The notes beneath the pieces were generated by a model. That model ran no database searches, was not told where the DNA came from, and saw only the letters and a program-made list of their open reading frames with translations. Both the position numbers and the translations under genes were made by a program. From a virus: DNA of 28,482 nt. The stretch is from positions 1-28,482 of the IMG/VR virus record IMGVR_UViG_3300009537_000131; one strand, given 5' to 3'. Position 1 is the stretch's first letter. Each line of letters opens with the position of its first letter. Positions 18,989 to 27,380 of the stretch are shown piece after piece.

Positions 18989-21013
18989 TTGTTCACGATC
19001 ACTCGTAAGCGGCTCGGAGGTCCCGGCCTCCGAACTGCCAGCAACGGCAGCGCGACGGCGAATGCCTCTCCTCACTTGAGGCAGGCGGCGGGCGACTTCC
19101 CGATCCCTGTTGGCCCTTCCGGCTCTAATCAGCAGTACACGCAGCTCAGCCCAGTCACCGAGAGGCTAGAGCGCGGTACGGTCGCCCACGACTGGATCCC
19201 ACGAGACACCCGCACGATGAACCGCGTTGTGCGGCTCATCTACCTCACGGATCCCGTAGCCGGACCAGCCATCGACTTCTACCGTGAGGTTCCGTTCGGA
19301 CCCGTGGTGCTTGGGGGGATCAAGGACGAGAAGCTCCTCCAGTTCTACACGGACGCGCTCGACGCTATCAAGCTCCAGCGGCATCTTCCGTTTCTCGCGG
19401 GGGACATCCTGGTCGAGGGTCGGTTGATCACACACCTCCTGCTCAACGAGTCGAAAGGCTACTGGCAGGAGATGATCGTCCACGACTCCGACTATGTGCT
19501 GGTCGAGCCCTCTCCCATCGTCGGGGAGGAACCCACGATCGACCTGATGGTCCCTCCCTCCTATCAGCGGTGGGCCACCAGTGCCGACCCGCGTGTTATC
19601 GCTCAACGCAAGCGACTCGATCCCAAACTCGTCACGATGATGGCAGCCGGAGCCACGATTCCGCTCTCCCCAGAGAACACCATCTTCGTGCCTCGTCGCT
19701 CCAGTGCGCATGACGTGATGGGCACCTCGCTGTTGATGCGGATCCTCCCTGTCATCGCAGTCGAGTGGGCCTATCTGCAATCTGAGGTCACAGGTCTGCG
19801 CCGCCGGGCTGCCCCGTGGACGATCGCCAAGGTCGGCATCGAGGACAAGTGGGAGGCGACACCCGAAGAGATGATGGCGATCCAGGACATGATGGTCGCT
19901 GCCGAGGAGGATCCTGTAGGCGCGAAGCTCGTCTTCCGCAACGGCGTGGAGATCGAATCGACCTCTGCCCATCACACCGAGCTGGCGAAGTGGATCGAGC
20001 AGTGGGGTGTGTTCAAAGAGGCGAAGCTTCAGGGCCTCGGGATGAACGAAGCCTTCGCCACAGGAGAGGCGTCCTGGTCGTACTTGGAGTCGATGTTGTC
20101 GCTCGGCATGGAGCGCATCCGCAACTTCCGTCAGTTCATCGCAGTCGAGGTTGTGCGCGAAGGACTGCTGGCACCGCTCGCCAAGATGCACGGCTTCTAC
20201 AAGCGGTCGCAGGCAGAGCTGGCCCACCGCATTCGTGTGTCTCCCAACACCGACGACAACCTCCTCGTTCCCACCTGCGAGTGGAGCCGTTCGCTGCAAC
20301 CGACAGCAGACCGCGACTACCTCGACATCTTGGAGATGCTCGAAAGCAAGGGGCTTCCGATCCCACTGCGCAAGTGGGCGCAGGCTGGCGGATACGACCT
20401 CGAAGAAGCGTTGGGAGGTACGAAGGGCGACATCGATCTTCGCAAGCGGCTCGCGGCCTACAAGAAGCAGATCGAAGCGATCGACGGGCCACAAGAAGAC
20501 GAAGATGGCGGCGGCAGTCGCTACAGCAGCGCGATCATCACCGAAGCGGTGGCTGAGCTTCCGGTCTGGGATCAGATGGGCGAGTTTCTCACGCTGCGCC
20601 GCGGGGAGGTCTCGCGGATGGCGGACTACATGGAGTCGCTCCACGTCAACGGCCGCAAGCCCGGAGTGCGTGACTGGAGCCGCATTGAAGCGCGCATGAA
20701 GGACGACGGCATCTCCTACACGAAGATCCGATCGTTTCGCTATCTCGTTACCCGAGCCGGGTTCATCGACGCGCCGCTCCCCAACAAGACTGTCGTCAAG
20801 GTGCGCGACGAGATCCTGCGCAAGCTCAACGGCCGCACCCCTGATCGCCACGCGATGCGAGAAATCTACTGGCTCAATCACGAGCTGGACAAACGCGAGA
20901 TCGAGGATCCACGCGAGGTCGTCAGTCGCGCCGTCCCCAACGTGAGCGCCGCTCCTTGGGTTCGTCCAGCAGGACCACGCCTGCTCACTGGGGAGGGCTT
21001 CGAGGAGGGTTAG
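18989..21013 (+). CDS. Portal protein
   Basis: 674 residues. Start chosen as TTG 18989 with AAGGTGA about 4 bases upstream; no in-frame ATG is better placed. The N-terminus is a flexible Gly/Ala/Ser-rich stretch. The core has LIYLTDPVAGPAIDFYREVP, a pattern usual near the start of portal cores, then a long mixed body with MGTSLLMRILPVIAVEWAY and a helix-rich end. Position between the terminase and prohead protease supports the call. The portal forms the twelve-subunit ring at one vertex through which DNA is packaged and to which the tail attaches. The end (about 490-640) has extra helical domains not typical of the core. Confidence 0.85.
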   Translation: MFTITRKRLGGPGLRTASNGSATANASPHLRQAAGDFPIPVGPSGSNQQYTQLSPVTERLERGTVAHDWIPRDTRTMNRVVRLIYLTDPVAGPAIDFYREVPFGPVVLGGIKDEKLLQFYTDALDAIKLQRHLPFLAGDILVEGRLITHLLLNESKGYWQEMIVHDSDYVLVEPSPIVGEEPTIDLMVPPSYQRWATSADPRVIAQRKRLDPKLVTMMAAGATIPLSPENTIFVPRRSSAHDVMGTSLLMRILPVIAVEWAYLQSEVTGLRRRAAPWTIAKVGIEDKWEATPEEMMAIQDMMVAAEEDPVGAKLVFRNGVEIESTSAHHTELAKWIEQWGVFKEAKLQGLGMNEAFATGEASWSYLESMLSLGMERIRNFRQFIAVEVVREGLLAPLAKMHGFYKRSQAELAHRIRVSPNTDDNLLVPTCEWSRSLQPTADRDYLDILEMLESKGLPIPLRKWAQAGGYDLEEALGGTKGDIDLRKRLAAYKKQIEAIDGPQEDEDGGGSRYSSAIITEAVAELPVWDQMGEFLTLRRGEVSRMADYMESLHVNGRKPGVRDWSRIEARMKDDGISYTKIRSFRYLVTRAGFIDAPLPNKTVVKVRDEILRKLNGRTPDRHAMREIYWLNHELDKREIEDPREVVSRAVPNVSAAPWVRPAGPRLLTGEGFEEG

Positions 21014-21016
21014 GCT
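21011..21016 (+). promoter_or_regulatory. Late-type -10 box TAGGCT, leaderless
   Basis: GGGTTAGGCT ends five bases before the ATG at 21022 (spacer ACAGC). TAG is the stop codon of the portal gene. Confidence 0.5.
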
Positions 21017-21021
21017 ACAGC

Positions 21022-23253
21022 ATGAAACGCTCACCTTCTGTCCATACGAGGTCCCGAACGCTGCCCCGACACGTGGCAACCACGCGCGTGAAGACGACGG
21101 AGTGGCGTCGGTCGGAGGAGGGCGGTCTGATCGTCCCCGCTGGGTATGCAGGCATCAGCCAAGGTAGTGGGCAGGCCAACGTGGTCCCCGCGCTGCGAAC
21201 CTGGGAGGGCTATCGGCTGGAGGTCGATCGCAACCAGACCGGGCGGTCCGTTCTCGTCACGGCCGGAACGTTGCCTCAGCCTGTGCTCGACATCTCCTGG
21301 CTCAAGGCAGCGGCCGAGGTCTACGACCTCAGCCCGGACCCGAAGGACTACGTCTTCACCGAAGTCCCCGCCAACAACGCCGACCTTCCCAACAGGAACA
21401 TGGACGCTTTCCCCTACAGCGAGCTGGTCAAATATCGACCGATCCTGGGGATGATGGCGTACCAGAGCTACCGCGGGAAGCTCTGCTCTGCGAACCACGA
21501 CAACAAAGACCCGCTCAAGGCCAAGGGGCTGAACTTCGACGCTCAGATGGTCCAGATCAAGGGCCACTGGCACACGAAGGTCATCTCGGGCTGGTGCCTC
21601 ACTGGCGACACGATGGTGCAGACCGACAAGGGCCTCGTGTCTCTCGTCGAGTTTCAGCAGGCAGGCGTGTCTCAGGTGCTGACGCAGAAAGGCTGGCGCC
21701 CTGTTCTACACTGGTTCGACCGAGGCTTTCGACCTGTTACGCGCATCACGCTCAACGGTGGCGCCTCTTTGACAGGGACCAAAGACCACGAGATCAAGGT
21801 TCTGAACGAAGACCTGTCCATCGGGTTCCAGTCGATGGGGACTCTGACGCCTTCGGATGTCGTGCTTGTCAAGAAGGGCGAGACAGTCGCAACAGAGTGC
21901 ATTCTGCCTCCAGCACCCGAACCAGACCCGAACGACAAGCGTGGGCTGCCTAAGTCCATCACAGCACCCTCGAAGATGACACCTGAGCTAGCTCGCATTC
22001 TGGGCTATCTCGTCGCTGAGGGTACCTGCAACGAAAAGTACACGCTCAAGTTCACCAACACGGACGACGCGCTGATTCATGAGTTCAAGCGTTGCTGGTT
22101 GACGTGCTTCGGTGAAGCACTGGAGGAAAAACCAGATGACCGTGGACACGTCGATCTCGTAGCTTGCTCAATTCTGGAGCGACAATGGTTCGACCAGATC
22201 GGACTTGGTTACGAGACATCAAAGACCAAAAAAGTTCCCTGGAGCATCTTTAGGGCGTCCCGTCAACACCAACTAGAGTTTCTAGCTGCGTACTGGGAGG
22301 GAGACGGCAGCATCTCCAGCGCAGGGGCGCTGAGGTTCTACTCCTACTCACCGAGGCTACGAGAGGGCATTCATCAGCTTCTATTAGGTCTCGGCTACTA
22401 CGGGAAGATCCGATCAACGTCTGTCGAATTGGACGTGGAGAGAAGCTGCCAGCTCGTCAAGCATTTTCGGGTGACATCTTCGTGGCGGCAATCCCAACTT
22501 GATCTGCTCAAGAATACGGCGGGCAGTCGTGTAGGAGAGAGAATCCCCTACGTTTTGGACGTGTTACGGTCGTTCAAGGAAGGTCGTCGTGTAACCGAAG
22601 AGTCTATGGCAGCTCGCGCAGAGCGCGAGGGAGTGCCCCTGCGCACGCTCTACAATCAAGGAGAGCGAAGCGGAAAAACCCGCTGGGATAAAGAATCCTA
22701 CCGTGCTGACGACGGATCGCTTGTGCCTGGACCCTTCAAGTTGCCAAAGGGAACAAGGCAGACAACGATATCTCGCGAGGAGCTGCGCGAGGCTGCGCTC
22801 TTTGTGCAGAAACTCTCCCCGTCTCTAGCCGAGTCTCTTTTCGAGATAGCACAAGGGGATCTAGTTTTCAGCCAGGTGACGGCGGTCGAAGATGCAGGCG
22901 AGCGTTGGGTCTTCGACATCGAAGTCGAGGGTGAGCCTGAGTTCTGGGCCAATGGATTCATTGCCCACAACTGCCGTCAGAAGGACGCTCGGCTCGCCAA
23001 TCGCATCCTGGCGAACAAGGATGCCGGCTACTCGATGGCGTGCCTCATCGGCGGCGCAGCCTGTTCGGTCTGCGGCTACTTCTCGCAAGGCACGGTCACG
23101 TGCCGTCACATCAACGGTGGTGTCGGCAAGGGCACCGTCATGCCCACCGGCGAGCTGGTATACGACCTGTGTCGCGACCTCAACTTCTGGGAGCTGGCGC
23201 ACGTCGAGGACCGCGCTGACATCGACGCGATCAAAGACTGGGCGCAGGGCTGA
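21022..23253 (+). CDS. Prohead protease (capsid maturation), intein-containing
   Basis: The precursor has 743 residues from the ATG at 21022; removal of the intein (residues 192-650) leaves a 284-residue protein. The extein resembles prohead proteases of large phages. It has NNADLPNRNMDAFPYSEL, then the His region CSANHDNKDPLKAKG with H159, then GYSMACLIGGAACSVCG with Ser at residue 671 of the precursor (212 after splicing), and TVTCRHINGG. His and Ser fit the serine protease catalytic pair. It should cleave scaffold and internal head proteins during capsid maturation. The intein falls between the two catalytic regions, so the enzyme should be inactive until spliced. It begins MKRSPSVHTRSRT and lacks an ordinary ribosome binding site. 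Confidence 0.85.
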   Translation: MKRSPSVHTRSRTLPRHVATTRVKTTEWRRSEEGGLIVPAGYAGISQGSGQANVVPALRTWEGYRLEVDRNQTGRSVLVTAGTLPQPVLDISWLKAAAEVYDLSPDPKDYVFTEVPANNADLPNRNMDAFPYSELVKYRPILGMMAYQSYRGKLCSANHDNKDPLKAKGLNFDAQMVQIKGHWHTKVISGWCLTGDTMVQTDKGLVSLVEFQQAGVSQVLTQKGWRPVLHWFDRGFRPVTRITLNGGASLTGTKDHEIKVLNEDLSIGFQSMGTLTPSDVVLVKKGETVATECILPPAPEPDPNDKRGLPKSITAPSKMTPELARILGYLVAEGTCNEKYTLKFTNTDDALIHEFKRCWLTCFGEALEEKPDDRGHVDLVACSILERQWFDQIGLGYETSKTKKVPWSIFRASRQHQLEFLAAYWEGDGSISSAGALRFYSYSPRLREGIHQLLLGLGYYGKIRSTSVELDVERSCQLVKHFRVTSSWRQSQLDLLKNTAGSRVGERIPYVLDVLRSFKEGRRVTEESMAARAEREGVPLRTLYNQGERSGKTRWDKESYRADDGSLVPGPFKLPKGTRQTTISREELREAALFVQKLSPSLAESLFEIAQGDLVFSQVTAVEDAGERWVFDIEVEGEPEFWANGFIAHNCRQKDARLANRILANKDAGYSMACLIGGAACSVCGYFSQGTVTCRHINGGVGKGTVMPTGELVYDLCRDLNFWELAHVEDRADIDAIKDWAQG
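21595..22971 (+). mobile_element. Intein with LAGLIDADG homing endonuclease
   Basis: 459 in-frame residues inside the prohead protease. The N-terminal splice block is CLTGDTMVQTDKGLVSL with Cys1, and block B has LTGTKDHEIKVL with the TxxH motif. The two endonuclease helices are LARILGYLVAEGTCN and LEFLAAYWEGDGSISS, both with the acidic residue in place. The C-terminal block is RWVFDIEVEGEPEFWANG followed by FIAHN, and the next residue is Cys. The splice set Cys1, penultimate His, terminal Asn, +1 Cys is complete, so splicing is expected. Parts of the endonuclease region (around 22440-22560) look lower in GC than the flanks, which would suit later acquisition. Confidence 0.93.
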
Positions 23254-23486
23254 TGCGTCTCAGCGAGATCATCCGTGCGGGTCGGTATGTGGTGGCCAAG
23301 AGCAACCCGGCCAAGCCCGCATTCAAGCACATGGAGAAGGCTGTCGAACAACTCGGGATCGTCAACAAACTGATCCACGACATGCGAGAGCCTGAGATGG
23401 AACACCTACGGGGCCGGATCAGTCAGGTCGCTCGCGACCTTACCAAAATCATGGTTCCGCTATCCCAACGAGCGAGGCAGCCGTGA
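23253..23486 (+). CDS. Small protein with MRLSEIIRAG tag, 77 aa
   Basis: ATG shares one base with the protease stop (TGATG). Starts MRLSEIIRAGRYVVAKSNPA and continues as a helical basic unit (MEKAVEQLGIVNKLIHDMRE, LRGRISQVARDLTKIM). No known domain. Position directly after the protease and the tag suggest a capsid-internal substrate. The stop overlaps the next GTG. Confidence 0.75.
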   Translation: MRLSEIIRAGRYVVAKSNPAKPAFKHMEKAVEQLGIVNKLIHDMREPEMEHLRGRISQVARDLTKIMVPLSQRARQP

Positions 23487-24157
23487 AAATCAGTGAGTTC
23501 ATCTGTCAGGCTGCCAAGGATCCGAACGAGATGTTCGCGCTCGGGTTCAAGGCAGGCAAGAAAGCTCTGGGTTCCGGGTCGGTCTACGACTTCGAGAAAG
23601 AACGAGAGTACGTCAAGAGCCTCAAGACCTCGTTCGCCCAGGCGCTGAGCCGGCAACCCGCGAAGACGAACAAGGCGTTCAAGGACGGCTTCACGGCCGG
23701 ATTCTTCGACGAGATAGAACGTCGGTTCCACCCTCCCGAGATGCAGAGGCACCTGAGCGACATCCAGGAGAAATGGCGCTCTCAGTTGAAAGGGCTCAGC
23801 CGTGCTTCCTCTGTACGGGCCAAGAGCAACGCAGCCAAGCGATCCGGGTCTCGTCGGGTGAGGACCGCGCAACATCGAGACCCTGAGAAGGTCGCGACAG
23901 CTCTCCAGAAGGGGGCCAAGGGCCTCTACAACGCGCGGGGCACCGGAGGCTTCCGCGACGCCTGGAGCTGGCTCGGAGAGATGCTCAACGACGCGACCGG
24001 GTTCTCCGGCAGCGGCTTCTACCACGACAAGAAGCTCACCGAGCTGAAGGACCGGCTCTACAAGCTCGACTTCGAGATGGGTCAGGCCGCGTCCAGCATG
24101 GAGGCCGCTGCTCTCCAGATCAAGAAGCAGCACAAGGCGAACCAGGCGAAGAAGTAA
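23483..24157 (+). CDS. Tagged structural-type protein, 224 aa
   Basis: GTG at 23483 overlaps the previous stop (GTGA). The N-terminus MKISEFICQAAKDPNEMFA is another version of the tag. Residues ~20-90 repeat the idea GFKAGKKAL and GFTAGFFDEI, helical and charged. A basic hinge, SRASSVRAKSNAAKRSGSRR, separates a C-terminal helical part with TALQKGAKGLYNARGTGGF. Lys-rich end. No known domain. I infer a capsid-internal or scaffold-related protein that may be cut at the hinge. Confidence 0.73.
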   Translation: MKISEFICQAAKDPNEMFALGFKAGKKALGSGSVYDFEKEREYVKSLKTSFAQALSRQPAKTNKAFKDGFTAGFFDEIERRFHPPEMQRHLSDIQEKWRSQLKGLSRASSVRAKSNAAKRSGSRRVRTAQHRDPEKVATALQKGAKGLYNARGTGGFRDAWSWLGEMLNDATGFSGSGFYHDKKLTELKDRLYKLDFEMGQAASSMEAAALQIKKQHKANQAKK

Positions 24158-24176
24158 GCGCGCTCGCACTCGGGGT

Positions 24177-24182
24177 TAGGAT
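24177..24182 (+). promoter_or_regulatory. Late-type -10 box TAGGAT, leaderless
   Basis: GGGGTTAGGAT in intergenic DNA ends five bases before the ATG at 24188 (spacer CCACC). The upstream gene has already ended with TAA, so this TAG is not a stop. Confidence 0.6.
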
Positions 24183-24187
24183 CCACC

Positions 24188-24664
24188 ATGAAACTCGGCC
24201 GCATCGTTCGGGCAGCGTTTGTGGAGCGGCACGTGGTACGAGAGGCCGCGGGCGCGGCGGACTGGATCTCGCCCAAGCACAAGCAGAAGAAGCCGAAGAC
24301 GGGAGACCCACACCCGAAAGGTGGGGTCTACACGTACCGGACGACCGTTCAGGGCGTCCGGGAAGCTCTCGCGTTTCTGCTCAACGACGACGTGCGTATC
24401 GGCCGAGTGATCAAGATCGGCTGCCGCGACCCCGGGCAGACGTGGCTCGTCGAGGTGTCCAAGCCAGGTGCCAACTCGCTGACGAAGAAGAAGCCCGACG
24501 ATCCCGAGGACAGCACGTACATCTATGACCCGAACCAGGGGGTCCCCAGTGCGATCCTTGTATATCACCTGGGCGATCAGCTCACCTGGACGGGAGACGT
24601 GTACGACAGCTTCGAGGCGGCCATCGTCGAGCACTCAGGTGGCATCAAGGCGGTGGCACCATGA
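24188..24664 (+). CDS. Tagged hypothetical protein, 158 aa
   Basis: Starts MKLGRIVRAAFVERHVV, no ribosome binding site, with the TAGGAT box placed for a leaderless start. A basic stretch (KHKQKKPKTGDPHPKGG) is followed by a small alpha/beta domain (TTVQGVREALAFLLNDDVRI, QTWLVEVSKPG, SAILVYHLGDQLTW). No catalytic motif. Likely virion-associated by its tag and neighbours. Overlaps the next gene by ATGA. Confidence 0.73.
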   Translation: MKLGRIVRAAFVERHVVREAAGAADWISPKHKQKKPKTGDPHPKGGVYTYRTTVQGVREALAFLLNDDVRIGRVIKIGCRDPGQTWLVEVSKPGANSLTKKKPDDPEDSTYIYDPNQGVPSAILVYHLGDQLTWTGDVYDSFEAAIVEHSGGIKAVAP

Positions 24665-24897
24665 AGGTCTCCGACATTGTCAAGGGAACCGATGGGAGTA
24701 GACGTATTGTCAAGATTCGTCACCTCCGGAGGTCCCGGAAGCAAGCCGATCTGGTGGCAACCATCGCCGCTGCGGCGGAGGAGCTGAGGGGTTTGTCAAG
24801 GGGTGTCCGAGTCAGCGAAGACGCCGAAAAGGACATGGCCCTAAATGACGTTTTGAGCGCAGTAGACCGGCTTAAATCGGTCTTCTCGCGTGGGTAG
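24661..24897 (+). CDS. Tagged small basic protein, 78 aa
   Basis: ATG overlaps the previous stop. Starts MKVSDIVKGTDGSRRIVKIR, a variant of the tag, then a basic helix (HLRRSRKQADLVATIAAAAE) and an acidic end of the chain (EDAEKDMALNDVLSAVDRL). No known domain. Last gene before a transcription boundary with a hairpin. Confidence 0.7.
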   Translation: MKVSDIVKGTDGSRRIVKIRHLRRSRKQADLVATIAAAAEELRGLSRGVRVSEDAEKDMALNDVLSAVDRLKSVFSRG

Positions 24898-24903
24898 AGA
24901 TAC

Positions 24904-24941
24904 TGAGGTTCGGCTGCGAAGCAGCAGCGCCTTCAACCTCA
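24904..24941 (+). terminator. Branched hairpin, possible terminator or RNA element
   Basis: TGAGGTT (24904-24910) pairs with AACCTCA (24935-24941), enclosing a second stem GCTGC-GAA-GCAGC (24913-24925). A weak T-rich stretch follows (TTGGTCTTATC). It lies between the tagged genes and the scaffold-like gene and may end or process the upstream transcript. Confidence 0.5.
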
Positions 24942-24974
24942 ATTGGTCTTATCAGAGAGCGCGTCAAGTTCTGG

Positions 24975-24983
24975 GTTAGTAAT
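24975..24983 (+). promoter_or_regulatory. Late-type promoter box GTTAGTAAT, with leader
   Basis: CTGGGTTAGTAAT precedes the scaffold-like gene by about 65 bases. The hexamer fits TAGNNT less well because the final T is one base late, but the GGGTTAG context is the same. The gene has GGAGG at its start. Confidence 0.4.
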
Positions 24984-25046
24984 TAGGGGAAATCCGCTGG
25001 CGCGACTATCGGTGCGTTCCAGCGCATCGTTGATTTGGAGGCAATC

Positions 25047-26486
25047 GTGACTGCTTTGCAAAAGCTGCTGAGACAAGCCGAGGGCGCGACCAGGCCCGCC
25101 GACGCGGATGAGGAGATCGTCGATTCCCTCAAGGCGCTGTCGGACGATACCGAGGAGGTCTCCGCCTTCCTGCACAACCTCGTCGACATCGACAAACAGC
25201 GCGCGGCCCAGTACCTCGTGCAGTGTCGGACCTTCCTGCCCGAGCTGTTCGGATCGCTCAAGCAGGCGATGGAGCCGATGCCCCCCGAGATGGGCGCCGA
25301 CGACGAAGAGGACGAGCCGTTCGACGACGACGAGGATCAGGGTCTGCCCCCGGACCTCGGCGACGAGAACGAGGAGGAAGAAGGCGGGATGCCCCCGGAG
25401 ATGGGTGGCGACGAGCCGATGCCTCCCGAGATGGGTGGCGAAGAGGAGCCCGAGATGCCCGGCGAAGAGGAGCCGGAGATCCCGGGCGAAGAGGAGCCCG
25501 AGATGGGCGCCGACGAGCCGATGCCCCCCGAGATGGGCGCCGACGACGATGCGGCCGAGGACTCCGCGATGCCTCCCGAGATGGGCGGCGACGAGGATCC
25601 CGAGGACGAGGAGCCGGGCGAGGACGAGGTCGCCGTCGAGCCCGTCGTGGACCAGGACGAGCTGGACTCCGAGGAAGCCAACGCGGACGACCTCGACATG
25701 GTCCTGTTCCAGTCCGCCGCGTCCAAGGGTCCGCACTGGTCGGTCTTCTACCGGGGACGCCCACTGTGCGCGATCAGGCTGGCCGACCAGGACAACGCCG
25801 AGGAGATCGCCGAGATCTTCACCTCCGAGGAGTACCCGCAGCACGTCAAGGACGCCTGTGCCTCTCCGATCGGCATCCGCGAGACGCTCGCCAGCCTCAA
25901 CGCCCACTGGTACATGGGCGTGATCAGCACCGGCACCGTCGCCGCCGAGGCCCGCGAGTCCGCGGCCCGCGAGCTGGAGGACGAGTTCGCTGGCCGCCTG
26001 GCGTCGCTCAAGGAGGACCTGCTCAACACGGTCAACCTCGCGATCGTCGCCAGCAACAAGGGCGCCAAGGGTCTGTTCGTCGAGAACAAGCTCAAGGCCG
26101 CCTGCGTCCAGGTTCTGCGCGATGCCGGGGTGGCCAACCCCGCGGGCGCGCTCAACGAGGTCTGGGCCGAGGCTGCCCAGGACTACATGCAGGACATCCT
26201 CAAGGTCGCCGAGAAGTGGCTGGGCTACAGCGCCGAGGCCATGCAGGAGGTGACCGCGGAGATCGTCGGGACCGAGGTCGAGGTGGACCTGCCCGAGGTC
26301 GAGGACGAGACCCCGGCCGCCATCCAGGCCGCCGCGCGCCGTCAGGCAAGCACCGGGATCACCAGTGTGCCCATTCGCACCCGTCAGCCGTTCGTTCACG
26401 GGAGCGAGGACGACTACAAGCAGGTCCAGAACCAGCGCGTCGCCTCGACGCTGTCGCGCCGCATGGGCCGTAGTCGGCTGGGCTAA
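25047..26486 (+). CDS. Acidic scaffold-like head assembly protein
   Basis: 479 residues from GTG 25047, chosen because GGAGG lies five bases upstream; a TTG at 25035 overlaps that site and is rejected. Residues ~1-75 are helical. Residues ~78-200 are low-complexity acid repeats built on MPPEMGG/GADDE and EEEPEMPGEEEP, then a mixed domain from LFQSAASKGPHWSVFYRG, then long helices (ARELEDEFAGRLASLKEDLL). The C-terminus has ITSVPIRTRQPFVHG and a basic tail. Acidic, helical and placed between prohead protease and major capsid, it matches the position and composition of scaffold or core proteins cleaved by the protease. Confidence 0.72.
   Translation: MTALQKLLRQAEGATRPADADEEIVDSLKALSDDTEEVSAFLHNLVDIDKQRAAQYLVQCRTFLPELFGSLKQAMEPMPPEMGADDEEDEPFDDDEDQGLPPDLGDENEEEEGGMPPEMGGDEPMPPEMGGEEEPEMPGEEEPEIPGEEEPEMGADEPMPPEMGADDDAAEDSAMPPEMGGDEDPEDEEPGEDEVAVEPVVDQDELDSEEANADDLDMVLFQSAASKGPHWSVFYRGRPLCAIRLADQDNAEEIAEIFTSEEYPQHVKDACASPIGIRETLASLNAHWYMGVISTGTVAAEARESAARELEDEFAGRLASLKEDLLNTVNLAIVASNKGAKGLFVENKLKAACVQVLRDAGVANPAGALNEVWAEAAQDYMQDILKVAEKWLGYSAEAMQEVTAEIVGTEVEVDLPEVEDETPAAIQAAARRQASTGITSVPIRTRQPFVHGSEDDYKQVQNQRVASTLSRRMGRSRLG
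25270..25625 (+). repeat. Degenerate acidic coding repeats
   Basis: Units encoding (P)MPPEMG(G/A)D and EEEPE(M/I)PG recur at least nine times, made of GC-rich codons such as GATGCCCCCCGAGATGGGC. They probably change copy number by slippage. Confidence 0.75.
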
Positions 26487-26499
26487 CGCCCGATCAGCG

Positions 26500-26529
26500 C
26501 CTGGGTACTTGAGAACCAGGTTCTAGTCT
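26500..26529 (+). promoter_or_regulatory. Hairpin plus late-type promoter GTTCTAGTCTTA
   Basis: CCTGG (26500-26504) and CCAGG (26516-26520) form a weak stem, followed directly by GTTCTAGTCTTAAT with TAGTCT at 26524-26529. The same GTTCTAGTCTTA occurs before the major capsid gene. A leader of about 40 bases leads to a ribosome binding site. Confidence 0.6.
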
Positions 26530-26575
26530 TAATCGGATTCAGGGACACATACCCGACGAAAAAGAGGAAAGAGAA

Positions 26576-27355
26576 ATGCCGATTCCCCCAATCCATCCAG
26601 GCGCGTTGACCCAGCACAAGATCGATCGCTCGCGCTCCTACTGGGCCAAGCTCATCGAGCGTCCTCTCGCGGACGCCAACAGCTACACCCAGGAAGGCGA
26701 CTGCATGGTCCAGCTCGCGCAGGCGGGTGACAACCAGATCGTCTTCGACCGCAGCGCAGGCGTGGCCAACGAGCAGTTCGTCGGCTGCGCGATCAGCGAC
26801 TACCGCCGGATCACCGACTTCGTCGATGTCGAGACCACGACGGTCCCGAGCGTCGCCGCCTACACCTTCCAGCTCAAGCACACGGCGCCGACCGCCGGCT
26901 CGTTCTTCCTGCAAGACGCCGCCGGTACGGTCATGACCGACGTGAGCCCCGGCGCTCCCGGCGCGGTCAACGAGTACAGCGTCTCGGCCGGCGGGCTGGT
27001 GACCTTCCACGCGGCCAAGGCCGGGGTGGTCATCTCGATCATCCGCTACACCTACACGCCGAACGTGCAGGAGCTGAACAGCATGTTCTACCAGCGTCCG
27101 CTGGTGGCGCAGGGGCAGACCCGGCTCGCGCAGGTGCCGGTCGCCGTCGGCGACTGCGAGATGTACACGACGGCCTACGACACGAGCGACACCTACGCCA
27201 TCGGGGCGCGGGTGTACACGGGCGCCAACGGCAAGTTCACCACGACCAACACAGCCGTCATGGTCGCGGGCGTCGTGGTCAGCCTACCGGCGGTCAACGA
27301 CGTGTTCCTGGGCGTGCAGTACACGACGCGCGTCCCGGGCGCGATGACGTTCTAG
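26576..27355 (+). CDS. Head decoration-like/structural protein, 259 aa
   Basis: ATG at 26576 with AGAGGAAAG a few bases upstream. The protein begins MPIPPIHPGALTQHKIDRSR and is beta-rich, with many Thr, Val, Ala and Gly (for example GSFFLQDAAGTVMTDVSPG, GGLVTFHAAKAGVVISIIRY). The second half has TAYDTSDTYAIGARVYTG and ends VPGAMTF. Composition and position between scaffold and major capsid match capsid decoration (cement) or other head surface proteins, but no family signature is certain. A strong leadered promoter suits a protein made in many copies. Confidence 0.65.
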   Translation: MPIPPIHPGALTQHKIDRSRSYWAKLIERPLADANSYTQEGDCMVQLAQAGDNQIVFDRSAGVANEQFVGCAISDYRRITDFVDVETTTVPSVAAYTFQLKHTAPTAGSFFLQDAAGTVMTDVSPGAPGAVNEYSVSAGGLVTFHAAKAGVVISIIRYTYTPNVQELNSMFYQRPLVAQGQTRLAQVPVAVGDCEMYTTAYDTSDTYAIGARVYTGANGKFTTTNTAVMVAGVVVSLPAVNDVFLGVQYTTRVPGAMTF

Positions 27356-27380
27356 TTCTGCTGATGGTGCGAGGCGCTGA

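Noticed and set aside
19166-21079. Long minus-strand open frame of 637 codons opposite the portal gene
   Set aside because: It is a high-GC shadow of the portal frame, with no ribosome binding site, no family motif, and runs of Arg/Leu/Val/Asp typical of antisense frames.
25270-25625. Repeats in the scaffold-like gene considered as a CRISPR or DNA-level array
   Set aside because: Unit length varies, there are no unique spacers, and the units keep the reading frame, so this is a protein-level low-complexity repeat.
24939-26399. Minus-strand open frame of 486 codons opposite the scaffold-like gene
   Set aside because: Leu/Gly/His repeats arise from the reverse of the acidic codon repeats. The plus frame has a good start signal and sensible domain layout.
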